29,889 nucleotides of DNA from UBA1227 sp045629305. GTDB lineage: Bacteria; Bacillota; Clostridia; Oscillospirales; Acutalibacteraceae. The translations under genes and the position numbers were made by a program. The DNA lies in contig JAZQQZ010000034.1 in NCBI GenBank assembly GCA_045629305.1, positions 1 through 29,889 of the forward strand, read 5' to 3'. The number at the start of each line of letters is the position of its first letter. Position 1 is the stretch's first letter. Positions 1 to 8,024 of this stretch are shown piece after piece. The notes beneath the pieces are model-generated. The model was not told the origin of the DNA and did no database searches. It saw only the letters and a program-made list of their open reading frames with translations.

Positions 1-281
1 GCCTTATATGGTTGCTTCATTATCTCCTCTTTGCTATAGATTGAATATTCAATCTTATAGCCTTTCTTTCTCTCGTCAGCGAGCCAATCGAAAGACTTCA
101 CCTCTTCACTGTGCTGTACACCGAATACAAGATTCATAAATACATTATCAGTGAGAGTTGAGAAGAAATGACCTGCAACTCCAGGACCGTTTAAGAAACG
201 GTTCATATTAAATCCAAGAAACTGTGGATAGAAATTAAGTACAGTATAAGGTAATACGCGTGGATAGTAGTTAAGATTCAT
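1..281 (-). CDS. Unidentified protein, N-terminal part, cut by window edge
   Basis: An open frame of 93 codons plus two bases runs from an ATG at 281-279 to the left edge, so only the N-terminus is present. A GGAGG ribosome site lies eight bases ahead of the ATG, inside the end of the upstream gene; the start overlaps that gene's stop by 11 bases, which suggests translational coupling. The protein starts MNLNYYPRVLPYTVLNFYPQ and later reads KKGYKIEYSIYSKEEIMKQP. There is no signal peptide or clear membrane segment. I do not recognise it with confidence. The YxIYSKEE-type stretch faintly recalls the lead-in of some Bacillota alpha/beta hydrolases (esterases), but the nucleophile region lies outside the window, so this is only a guess. 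Confidence 0.75.
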   Translation of the reverse strand, partial: MNLNYYPRVLPYTVLNFYPQFLGFNMNRFLNGPGVAGHFFSTLTDNVFMNLVFGVQHSEEVKSFDWLADERKKGYKIEYSIYSKEEIMKQPYK

Positions 282-1389
282 AATCTGGTCCTCCAAGAAC
301 AAAGTTCATATAAACTGGGTTATGATCAGAATACTGGAATCCAGTATCGTATACATTTGCTGTGAGTACTGTAACATTAGGTGATGTAAGGAAGCCATCA
401 ACTGTTACTACAAACTGTTCGTCTGTATAAGGGCCGTCTGCATTTCTGCAAGAAGGCACCATATTCTCTTCATCGAAAGGAACAATTTTGCTAATAGGTG
501 TATTCTCGAACATCTCTGATGGAATAACCTGAGCCCATGTGTATTCGGAACCATCTACGCCAAAAATGTCGGCTGAGGTCTCTTCCTCATCACCTAGGAT
601 ATCCTTATTGAAGTCACCACCGGCGATGCAATAATTGCCCTTCTTATATTCCTCTTCCATATCATTTATGAGCATCTTGAGTTGCTCTGTGCAGATTGTA
701 CCATCTGATGTGTACGCTGAAAGATGGAATGTATAGAGAACAAGTTCCTTACCATCATCTGTAGGAATACGTGATACTGTATAACATCTATCAAGATCGA
801 CAAGTTTCATAAGAGATTCTTCTATAGGAAGCTGTCTTCTAATAGAACTTGTGATATTGAACTTTGAGAAAGTCATAATGCCTGCTAAAGACTTTCCGTG
901 TGGCTCTAAAAATGGATAGAAGAGATATGGGCTGTCATAGTTCACACCAATAAGTGAATCATAACCAGTCATTGCATTCTCGAGTATCTCCTTCTCATTT
1001 ACGTGCCATGCACGTGTAGAGTCGATATCGACCTCTTCAATCAATGCAAAATCAGGATCTTCGCCCTGAAGGAAGTCAGTAATCTTCTGTAAATCCTCTT
1101 TAACTGAGTCGGCGCTTGCCGCACGGCTCTCTGTACCGCCGTCCATAAAGAAGCCAAAGTCAGGAGTATATGCACCGAAGCCAACGTTATAAGAAATAAT
1201 CTTATATTCCTTACCTACTGCGCAGACTTCGCTGACGTTGTCTTTAATATCAAGTTTCTGATTGTCATCGATACGATAGTAATCGATGAACACATAAGCG
1301 AAATATCCAACAATTACAAGTACAAGCACCAAAAGCATTACCAAAAATGCTTTTAGCATTTTTTTCCATACTGATTCTTTAATTCCCAT
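271..1389 (-). CDS. Membrane-anchored endonuclease/exonuclease/phosphatase (EEP) family protein
   Basis: The 372-residue protein has one N-terminal membrane segment (about residues 13-35) after a short positive stretch, so the catalytic domain should sit outside the cytoplasm. The EEP (DNase I-like) metal and active-site set is complete in order: N68 in ISYNVG, E118/E119 in LIEEVD, H222 in TFHLSA, D259 and N261 in GGDFN, D331 in TVDGF, and D355-H356 in SDHNP. The family cleaves phosphodiester or phosphomonoester bonds in nucleic acids, inositol phosphates or sphingolipids; the substrate here cannot be read from sequence, though membrane anchoring favours a surface phosphohydrolase over a repair nuclease. 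An AGAGG ribosome site precedes the ATG. It lies 21 bases after the histidine kinase gene and is probably co-transcribed with it. Confidence 0.88.
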   Translation of the reverse strand: MGIKESVWKKMLKAFLVMLLVLVLVIVGYFAYVFIDYYRIDDNQKLDIKDNVSEVCAVGKEYKIISYNVGFGAYTPDFGFFMDGGTESRAASADSVKEDLQKITDFLQGEDPDFALIEEVDIDSTRAWHVNEKEILENAMTGYDSLIGVNYDSPYLFYPFLEPHGKSLAGIMTFSKFNITSSIRRQLPIEESLMKLVDLDRCYTVSRIPTDDGKELVLYTFHLSAYTSDGTICTEQLKMLINDMEEEYKKGNYCIAGGDFNKDILGDEEETSADIFGVDGSEYTWAQVIPSEMFENTPISKIVPFDEENMVPSCRNADGPYTDEQFVVTVDGFLTSPNVTVLTANVYDTGFQYSDHNPVYMNFVLGGPDYES

Positions 1390-1410
1390 TTTTCTTGCCT
1401 CTAAACTTTA

Positions 1411-4296
1411 TTATAAGAGATACTTCGCAAGTGTCTCTTTAAGTTTGATAATGTCAATTGGTTTTGCCAAATGCTCGTTCATTCCAGCTTCAAGTGCCAT
1501 TTGACGGTCCTCGTCAAATGCATTAGCTGTCATCGCAATAATAGGAATATTTGCGCAATAAGAATTTTCAAGAGCACGGATTTGACGAGTTGCATCATAA
1601 CCATTCATTATAGGCATCTGAATGTCCATAAGAATTGCATCATATTGTCCTGGTTCACTATCTAACATCATCTTAACAGCAACAGTACCGTCGTCTGCCT
1701 CATCTATTACAAAACCATCTTCTTCAAGTATGTCTCTAGCTATTTCTCTATTAAATTCATTATCTTCAACAAGAAGAAGCTTCTTACCCTCAAAATTATA
1801 GGCTTTCTTAAAGTGTTTAGTTTCTGGAAATTCTTCATCACAAAGTCTGGAGAGTACTCTCTGAAGGTCAGATAAGAAGAGTGGCTTAGATACAAATCCT
1901 GTAACGCCAGCCTCACGTGCCTCATCCTCAATATCGGACCAATCATATGATGAAAGAATAATAATTGGTGCATCTGGACCTACAATGCTTCTAATACGAC
2001 GAGTTGTTTCAATACCGTTGATATCTGGCATGAGCCAGTCAATGATATAAACTCTAAACTGATCGCCGTCTCTATATGCATCCTCAGCTCGCAGGATTGC
2101 CTCTTTACCAGAAGAGCACCAGTCTGAGCGCATACCGACATCTTTAAGCATTCTTGAAACGCTAATGCATGCATCTACGTCATCATCAACGACAAGTGAA
2201 CGAGCGCCTAAAAGTTTCTTGATAGTATAATCTTTTACAGCATCAGCATTATCAATTTTAAACTTAAAGTTTATTGTTACTGTGGTGCCCTTATCAAGTT
2301 CACTTTCAACTTTAATTTCACCGCCGAACATATCAACAATGTTCTTTGTGATAGCCATGCCAAGTCCAGTACCTTGAATACCGGATACTGTGGATGATTT
2401 CTCTCTTGTGAAAGGATCAAAAATGGTTTTTAGGTATTCCTCTGACATTCCGATACCATTATCTTTAATAATAAATTCATAGTTACCATAACCATTTTCA
2501 GTTGACTTTTCAGTCAAGCGAAGAGATACAGTTCCACCTGCTTTTGTATATTTAATTGAGTTAGAGAGAATATTAAGAAGAACTTGATTAAGTCTGAGTT
2601 TATCGCAATATACTCTCTCATCATGAACATCTGTAGCATCGAGGAAGAACTCAAGATTCTTAGCCTTGATATTTGAGTTTACGATGTCATGAAGATTATG
2701 AAGAACTTCTGCAAGGCTCTCAGGCTTCTCATCAATTGTAACTTTACCGGATTCGATTCTAGACATGTCTAGAACATCGTTGATAAGAGATAACAAATGA
2801 TTTGATGCATTGTTAATCTTTGTTAGATAATCACGAAGAAGTTCTTGATTATCAATATGTGATGCAGCCATTCCTGTATAGCCAATGATTGCATTCATAG
2901 GAGTTCTTATGTCATGTGACATATTGTTTAGGAATACTGTCTTTGCGCGGTTAGCATGCTGTGCAGCTTCAAGTGCATTAGCAAGTGCCTCATTTTGCTT
3001 TTCTCTTTCAAGAACAAGTGAGTCAATATTTTTAAATCCCGCAATAAATTTAATCTCTTCTCCCTCTTTTGACTCACGAACTAAGTGGCCAAGGAAGAAA
3101 TGAGTTGTAACCTTATCATCATCGAGTACTCTAAATGTAAAATCAAATTCTTTTTGCTGTTTTAACACAGTTATAAGATTATTTGCTGATACAGTTTCAA
3201 AGAATTTGTCCCTATCTTCTGGATAAACGCGTGCAAAACCGTATGCGCTAATCATTTTGTCATAAGGAAGTTCTTTAACGCCTGAATCAATCTGAGTTGT
3301 AATGAAACCATCCATCTTTGTAATTTCAACATCATTTGACTCAGGAGAAACATGGAATACTGTTAAATATTCATTTGAAAGTGCGGAGATAATGGATTCT
3401 TTGCTTTCAAGAATCGCTTTACTTTCGCTCTCGTGTCTTTTGAGTTCATCAACATCAAGGAATACACCTATAAAAGTATGTGGTGTACCATCGGCACGAC
3501 GAATCATACGACCTGTTGCACGATACCAACGGAAACCGTTATTCTTTGTAAGCATTCGGTATTCTACATTGTATGTTTTCTCACCAGAGAAGTCGTTTAC
3601 AACATCCCAAAAATGATCAAGTACATCTTTCTTATCTTCCAGGTGAATAAGATTTGTCCATGCTTTAAAAGTATTAGGCAACTCAAGGCTAGAATAACCA
3701 AGCAAATCGCGGAAGCGGTCGCTCCAATTAGAAGTTGTAAGATTACCTTGTTCGTCAAAATCCAAGCTCCAATCACCAGAGCCAAGAGCCATATGGATAG
3801 CATCCATTGCCTCGAGAGCTGCTTTCTGTTCAAAAAGTGTTCTCTCAAGATTATCCTGCTCTTCCATCTGCTTGTCAGTATTTATAAAAGCAACAACGAA
3901 TTTATTAAGTTCACCATAGGCATCTTTAATGCCACTAAATTTTAGCTGCGCATAATGAATGCCATCTGACAGTCTAACTCTAAAATCTACATAATACATT
4001 GGATCTTTAGAGAGCTGTTCGAGAATAACCTCTCGTCTTGTTTCTGCATAAAAATTCTCTCTGTCCGGTTCATATACTACATAGTCTTTGATGAGATCTA
4101 ATTTTTGGGAAAATGAGCATGAATCTTCCCAATGAGGTATTTGAAGCTTTTCGCCATTTCTAAATACAGTCGAATGATCAAGGAGTTTATTCTCCTTAAT
4201 CTCAACACAATCAATATAAACGAAGTCGTTTGTGAGAACTTCAAGCGCTTGGCTTAGAGTTAATTCATTGTTGTCTAAAAAATCCATTTTTGTCAC
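1411..4296 (-). CDS. Hybrid sensor histidine kinase with PAS domains and two receiver domains
   Basis: 961 residues with no membrane segment, so a cytoplasmic sensor. PAS-like sensory folds occupy roughly residues 15-430; the clearest, at about 170-285, ends in a PAC-type stretch (GFRWYRATGRMI...FIGVFLDVDE). The kinase core follows: phospho-acceptor His461 in NNMSHDIRTPMN, the N box (LLNILSNSIKYT), G1 (DNGIGM), F (FDPFTRE) and G2 (GTGLGMAITKN). Two receiver domains follow, with acceptor aspartates Asp753 (IIDWLMPD) and Asp891 (ILMDIQMP) and the switch lysines in SKP and AKP. There is no HPt or output domain, so the partner regulator or phosphotransfer protein must be encoded elsewhere. An AGGTGA ribosome site precedes the ATG. 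The ligand sensed is unknown. Confidence 0.95.
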   Translation of the reverse strand: MTKMDFLDNNELTLSQALEVLTNDFVYIDCVEIKENKLLDHSTVFRNGEKLQIPHWEDSCSFSQKLDLIKDYVVYEPDRENFYAETRREVILEQLSKDPMYYVDFRVRLSDGIHYAQLKFSGIKDAYGELNKFVVAFINTDKQMEEQDNLERTLFEQKAALEAMDAIHMALGSGDWSLDFDEQGNLTTSNWSDRFRDLLGYSSLELPNTFKAWTNLIHLEDKKDVLDHFWDVVNDFSGEKTYNVEYRMLTKNNGFRWYRATGRMIRRADGTPHTFIGVFLDVDELKRHESESKAILESKESIISALSNEYLTVFHVSPESNDVEITKMDGFITTQIDSGVKELPYDKMISAYGFARVYPEDRDKFFETVSANNLITVLKQQKEFDFTFRVLDDDKVTTHFFLGHLVRESKEGEEIKFIAGFKNIDSLVLEREKQNEALANALEAAQHANRAKTVFLNNMSHDIRTPMNAIIGYTGMAASHIDNQELLRDYLTKINNASNHLLSLINDVLDMSRIESGKVTIDEKPESLAEVLHNLHDIVNSNIKAKNLEFFLDATDVHDERVYCDKLRLNQVLLNILSNSIKYTKAGGTVSLRLTEKSTENGYGNYEFIIKDNGIGMSEEYLKTIFDPFTREKSSTVSGIQGTGLGMAITKNIVDMFGGEIKVESELDKGTTVTINFKFKIDNADAVKDYTIKKLLGARSLVVDDDVDACISVSRMLKDVGMRSDWCSSGKEAILRAEDAYRDGDQFRVYIIDWLMPDINGIETTRRIRSIVGPDAPIIILSSYDWSDIEDEAREAGVTGFVSKPLFLSDLQRVLSRLCDEEFPETKHFKKAYNFEGKKLLLVEDNEFNREIARDILEEDGFVIDEADDGTVAVKMMLDSEPGQYDAILMDIQMPIMNGYDATRQIRALENSYCANIPIIAMTANAFDEDRQMALEAGMNEHLAKPIDIIKLKETLAKYLL

Positions 4297-4305
4297 CTAA
4301 ATATA

Positions 4306-4311
4306 ATTATA
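4306..4311 (-). promoter_or_regulatory. Possible -10 box for the histidine kinase gene
   Basis: A perfect TATAAT (minus strand) lies ten bases upstream of the kinase start codon, in the very AT-rich 45-base gap behind the lysA terminator. No good -35 is seen at 16-18 bases. With an ordinary start point about seven bases downstream, the leader would be very short and would barely include the AGGTGA site. The call is therefore weak. Confidence 0.3.
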
Positions 4312-4340
4312 CACATATATTATATAACTATATTATTAAA

Positions 4341-4374
4341 AATAAAAGAGCCAGTTCTAAAATGAACTGGCTCT
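4341..4374 (-). terminator. Rho-independent terminator of lysA
   Basis: An 11-bp perfect stem (AGAGCCAGTTC paired with GAACTGGCTCT, loop of six) starts five bases past the lysA stop and is followed on the minus strand by TTTATTTTT. It separates lysA from the histidine kinase gene. Confidence 0.92.
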
Positions 4375-4378
4375 AATT

Positions 4379-5692
4379 TTATTTATCAAGAGATGTCATG
4401 TACTCTACCGTTTCACGTTCGATGATAAGCTTAGACTTACCATCGCGAACTGATACTACAGCTGGTCTTGTAACACGGTTGTAGTTAGATGCCATTGAAT
4501 AGTTATAGGCACCGGTACAAGCTACGCCTAAGATGTCTCCTCTTATTGGTTTAGGAAGATAAATATCCTCCTGAATAAGGTCGCCAGATTCACAGCAGCG
4601 ACCTGCTACAGTACATTTGAAGTCCTGTTCATCTCTCATTCTATTTGCGAGATATACAGTGTACTGTGAGCCATAGAGTGCATAACGTGGGTTATCTGTC
4701 ATACCACCGTCAATTGAGACATATGACTTATAACCGTTGATAGTCTTAACGCTACCAACCTTATACACTGTAACAGCAGTGTCTGCAACAAGACTTCTGC
4801 CTGGTTCCATAACGATGCGTGGCATCTCTATTCCCATCTCTCTGCAACGTTTCTTAACGTGCTCTGAGATTTCATAGAGGCAGGCATCGTAATCGATCTC
4901 TGGCTCATCTTTAACATAACGAACTCCGAGGCCACCGCCGAGGTTTAAGAGTTTAGTCTCAACACCGAACTCTTTCTTCATATCAATTACGAACTGAAGC
5001 ATTATATCTGCGGCATCGCAGAAAGGCTTGACTTCGAAGATCTGAGAGCCGATATGGCAGTGATAACCGACGAGCTCGATATTCTCGAGAGTCATTACAT
5101 ATTCTGTAAGTTCTTCTATCTGGCCAGTTTCAACAGCAACGCCGAACTTGGAGTCAACCTTTCCTGTTGAAATCTTGGCATGGGTATGTGGATCAATACC
5201 AGGAGTTGCACGAAGGAGAATTTTCTGAACAATACCACGCTCTGATGCTATCTCTTGGATAGAGTCGAGCTCCTCGCGGTTATCAACTACGAAGTAGCCG
5301 ATGCCGCAGTCGATAGCGAAGCGTACATCTTCAATAGTCTTATTGTTGCCGTGGAAGAATGTCTTCTCCATTGGGAATTTTGCGTGGTAAGCAGTATAAA
5401 GCTCACCTGCTGATACAACGTCAGCGCCTATTCCCTCACTTGATACAATACGGTACATCTCTTTGCAGCAGAACGCCTTACCTGCATAGAGAACCATAGA
5501 ATCCTCTGAGAAATGTTTCTCAATAGCATTCTTATAAGTTCTGCATCTCTCACGAATACGATTCTCATCGAAGATCATGAGTGGTGTTCCGTATTGAGTT
5601 GCAAGACCTGTTACATCAACTCCTGCAACTGTAAGATGATCCTTAGCATTTACACCAAGGTTCTCATAAATGATATTTTGCTCTCCTGTCAT
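4379..5692 (-). CDS. lysA: Diaminopimelate decarboxylase
   Basis: The PLP-dependent enzyme converts meso-diaminopimelate to L-lysine, the last step of lysine synthesis. The 437 residues match the family length. The PLP lysine is K72 in VLYAGKAF. Further fold-type III markers are YHCHIGSQ, LNLGGGLGVRY, EPGRSLVADT, and CCESGD, which carries the active-site cysteine of the partner subunit. I choose the ATG at 5692-5690 because a GGTGG ribosome site lies six bases ahead; an upstream in-frame TTG at 5704 would have its first codons overlap that site. Only 26 bases separate the start from the T-run of the tRNA-Leu terminator, with no room for a normal promoter, so expression probably depends on read-through from the tRNA promoter. 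No lysine riboswitch fits upstream. Confidence 0.95.
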   Translation of the reverse strand: MTGEQNIIYENLGVNAKDHLTVAGVDVTGLATQYGTPLMIFDENRIRERCRTYKNAIEKHFSEDSMVLYAGKAFCCKEMYRIVSSEGIGADVVSAGELYTAYHAKFPMEKTFFHGNNKTIEDVRFAIDCGIGYFVVDNREELDSIQEIASERGIVQKILLRATPGIDPHTHAKISTGKVDSKFGVAVETGQIEELTEYVMTLENIELVGYHCHIGSQIFEVKPFCDAADIMLQFVIDMKKEFGVETKLLNLGGGLGVRYVKDEPEIDYDACLYEISEHVKKRCREMGIEMPRIVMEPGRSLVADTAVTVYKVGSVKTINGYKSYVSIDGGMTDNPRYALYGSQYTVYLANRMRDEQDFKCTVAGRCCESGDLIQEDIYLPKPIRGDILGVACTGAYNYSMASNYNRVTRPAVVSVRDGKSKLIIERETVEYMTSLDK

Positions 5693-5718
5693 AAAATCCA
5701 CCAAAACTTTCTTTTTTC

Positions 5719-5750
5719 AAAAAAAAGGCCAACTCATACGAGTTGACCTT
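5719..5750 (-). terminator. Rho-independent terminator behind tRNA-Leu
   Basis: An 11-bp stem (AAGGTCAACTC with GAGTTGGCCTT, one G-U pair, four-base loop) is followed on the minus strand by eight T. It begins three bases past the tRNA 3' end and sits just ahead of lysA, so it can end the tRNA transcript and also act as an attenuator for lysA. Confidence 0.9.
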
Positions 5751-5753
5751 TTC

Positions 5754-5838
5754 TGGTGCGAGAGACGGGACTTGAACCCGTACGAGTCGCCCCACACGCC
5801 CCTCAAACGTGCGCGTCTGCCGATTCCGCCACTCTCGC
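5754..5838 (-). tRNA. tRNA-Leu (anticodon GAG)
   Basis: The 85-nt minus-strand gene has encoded CCA (5756-5754) and a 7-bp acceptor stem GCGAGAG/CTCTCGC (5838-5832 with 5764-5758). The anticodon stem is CACGT/GCGTG with loop TTGAGGG, giving anticodon GAG, which reads CUC and CUU leucine codons. The long variable arm (GTGGGGCGACTC region) marks it as a class II tRNA, and the T loop reads GGTTCAAGTCC. A consensus promoter lies upstream and a terminator directly behind. Confidence 0.97.
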
Positions 5839-5840
5839 AT

Positions 5841-5870
5841 GCCACGCGCGGGGTCTTCCCCTCACGCAAC
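5841..5870 (-). other. Hairpin-forming 5' leader of the tRNA-Leu precursor
   Basis: Between the predicted transcription start (about 5870) and the mature tRNA 5' end the leader is GC-rich, and nearly all of it can fold: GGGG-AAGA-CCCC at the tip, one A/G mismatch, then an eight-pair lower stem with several G-U pairs (GTTGCGTG with CGCGTGGC). Two bases remain before the RNase P cleavage site. Confidence 0.55.
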
Positions 5871-5877
5871 ATTAAGA

Positions 5878-5906
5878 ATTATAACAAAGGCATATTGCCT
5901 TGTCAA
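5878..5906 (-). promoter_or_regulatory. Consensus sigma-A promoter of tRNA-Leu
   Basis: TTGACA (5906-5901) and TATAAT (5883-5878) are separated by exactly 17 bases, a perfect housekeeping promoter, with an AT-only tract upstream (about 5907-5936) that resembles an UP element. The spacer contains the inverted repeat AAGGCA-ATA-TGCCTT (5899-5885). No other terminator-like structure follows potCD, so that repeat may also be a weak end for the potCD transcript. Confidence 0.9.
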
Positions 5907-5933
5907 CAATAAATTATAAATAATTAATAATAA

Positions 5934-8024
5934 TTAATCATAATACTTTTCGCGGCGTTTTTTCTTTATCGTTCTGTAAATTGCATATACAATTACAAGA
6001 ACGGCGAAGACTGCAAGGCCAATGTATGTTGAAATATTGTTATTGCCATCAACCTTAAGATCAGACCAGAAATTGCTCATAAGCGTCAAGGTCTCATTTG
6101 GAAGGTTGTGGAAATATTGGTAATTCTTCGTAAGACTTGCATCTGGATAGATGATCTCATCTCCACGAAGAGAATACTCATCAAGATTTCTAACTATTTC
6201 ATTAGGAGTTGCGTAGCAGATATACTCTGCATTGGCAAGAGCCACCTCTGGCTCCTCCATGAAGTTAATGTAGAGTTCTGCTGCGCCCTTATTCTGACAA
6301 GTTGTCGGAATACACATAGCGTCAATAAAGATATTGGCACCCTCCTTCGGATATGCGACAGCAAGATCCGGATTGTTGTCCATCATCGTGACAATGTCAC
6401 CGATGTAATAAGGTGCGATAGCAGCGGAGCCGCTCTCCATAATGTTGAAAACCTCATCCATTACATATGAGCGGACAACACTCTTCTGCTCGAGAAGCTT
6501 GTTGTATGCAAGGCGCCACTCTGCCTCATCAGTCATATTATAATCCTGACCGAGCAGAGATTGCGCAATAGCAAAGCCATCGCGTGGATTGTTGAACATA
6601 AGAATCTGGCCACTGAGGTTTTCATCCCAGAGAGCGGCCCAGCTTGTAGGAACATAATCCACAAGTTTCGTGTTATAAACTATGCCAACATAACCTACAT
6701 TATATGGAACTGTATATTCCTCATTGGGGTCATAATATACGCCCTTGAAGTCATCAATAATATATTTGTAATTCGGAATATTATTGTAATCGAGTTTTAC
6801 AAGAAGACCCTCTTCCCTCATTCTCTCGATCATGTAATCTGACGGTGTGATAACGTCATAGTTGGCACCGCCAGACTTTATCTTGGCATACATATCCTCG
6901 CAGGAATCGAAGTTCGTATAGTTGACTTTGATACCGGTGAGTTCCTCAAAATATCTATTTACATCGAGTGTATCCTCCGCACCGTCGGAGATATATTCAC
7001 CCCAGTTATAGACATTAAGCACTGTGCCTCGATAAGGGTTATTCGCATAATAGTCTACATCAATCTTGTAATCATCAAGGTAGTAGACTGTGTCCTCAGC
7101 CGCAAATGCAGGGATTGCAAATGTGGAAATGATTATGAGAACAGCGAGAACAGCGCCCACTACGCGTGCTGACGTGTTGCCGGCATTCGCTACGGCACGG
7201 CGTCTCTCACGCTTTATACGGCGCTTCTCGCGCAGTTCTTCGTCCTGTGCGACATTAGTCAAGATAAGAAGTAAAAGCACTGTGACGAAGATTATAGCTG
7301 AAAGTGCATACATATCAGGTGTTACACGCTTCTTTGTCATCGAGTAAATTCTAATTGGAAGTGTCTGGAATTCTGGGCCAGATACGAAATAAGAAATTAC
7401 GAAGTCGTCAAGTGAAAGCGTGAAGGCCATGATGAAGGCTGCGAGTATCTCAGACTTGAGATATGGAAGTGTAACCTTGAAGAAAGCCGATGTTGGCGTA
7501 CAGCCAAGATCACGAGCAGCCTCGGTAAGATGCTTATCCATTGAACGGAATCTTGGAAGGATATTAAGAATTACGTAAGGTAATTGGAAAGTGATATGTG
7601 CTATAAGCATCGTACCAAATCCAAGTACACCTGAAATCTTAAGAATCGTTCCGAAGAAAACGAAGAGAAGCATCATTGAGATACCTGTTACAATATCCGG
7701 ATTCATCATCGGGATATTAGTAACAGTCATAACTGACTTTTTATAGAAGCGAGTCTTCGAATAGAAAAGTCCAGTTGATGCAATGGTACCAAGAATTGTT
7801 GAAATGATTGATGATGTGATTGCAAGAATCAATGTATTCTTTAGTGCCGTGATGGTTGCAATATCATTGAAAAGTTCCTTGTACCAATGCAGAGAAAATC
7901 CCTCAAGCACACTCGTGCTGTTCGAGGAGTTAAAAGAGAATATAACAAGAACAGCGATTGGTGCATAGAGAATTATAAAGATGAGAATCATATAGAGGCG
8001 TGATGCAGTTGAGTTCTTTCTCAT
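5934..8024 (-). CDS. potCD: Fused spermidine/putrescine ABC permease and substrate-binding protein (PotC-PotD)
   Basis: One 696-residue chain carries two transporter subunits. Residues 1-260 are a PotC-type permease with six membrane segments and the ATPase-contacting EAA loop (EAARDLGCTPTSAFF, about 168-182). A very basic linker (about 264-277) leads to a hydrophobic stretch at 287-308 that looks like a signal peptide, ending PAFA-AED. Residues 312-655 are a PotD-type polyamine-binding domain (NVYNWGEYISDG, DVITPSDYMIERM, VPYNVGYVGIVYN). A last membrane segment (665-683) and a basic tail follow. The binding protein is therefore tethered at both ends unless cleaved after A308, rather than being a separate lipoprotein. 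The ATG overlaps the potB stop as ATGA and has a GGGAGG ribosome site. Polyamine specificity is inferred from family resemblance. Confidence 0.93.
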   Translation of the reverse strand: MRKNSTASRLYMILIFIILYAPIAVLVIFSFNSSNSTSVLEGFSLHWYKELFNDIATITALKNTLILAITSSIISTILGTIASTGLFYSKTRFYKKSVMTVTNIPMMNPDIVTGISMMLLFVFFGTILKISGVLGFGTMLIAHITFQLPYVILNILPRFRSMDKHLTEAARDLGCTPTSAFFKVTLPYLKSEILAAFIMAFTLSLDDFVISYFVSGPEFQTLPIRIYSMTKKRVTPDMYALSAIIFVTVLLLLILTNVAQDEELREKRRIKRERRRAVANAGNTSARVVGAVLAVLIIISTFAIPAFAAEDTVYYLDDYKIDVDYYANNPYRGTVLNVYNWGEYISDGAEDTLDVNRYFEELTGIKVNYTNFDSCEDMYAKIKSGGANYDVITPSDYMIERMREEGLLVKLDYNNIPNYKYIIDDFKGVYYDPNEEYTVPYNVGYVGIVYNTKLVDYVPTSWAALWDENLSGQILMFNNPRDGFAIAQSLLGQDYNMTDEAEWRLAYNKLLEQKSVVRSYVMDEVFNIMESGSAAIAPYYIGDIVTMMDNNPDLAVAYPKEGANIFIDAMCIPTTCQNKGAAELYINFMEEPEVALANAEYICYATPNEIVRNLDEYSLRGDEIIYPDASLTKNYQYFHNLPNETLTLMSNFWSDLKVDGNNNISTYIGLAVFAVLVIVYAIYRTIKKKRREKYYD

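Noticed and set aside
3433..3945. Plus-strand open frame of 170 codons opposite the histidine kinase gene
   Set aside because: It has no ribosome site or recognisable motif and lies antisense to well-conserved PAS coding sequence.
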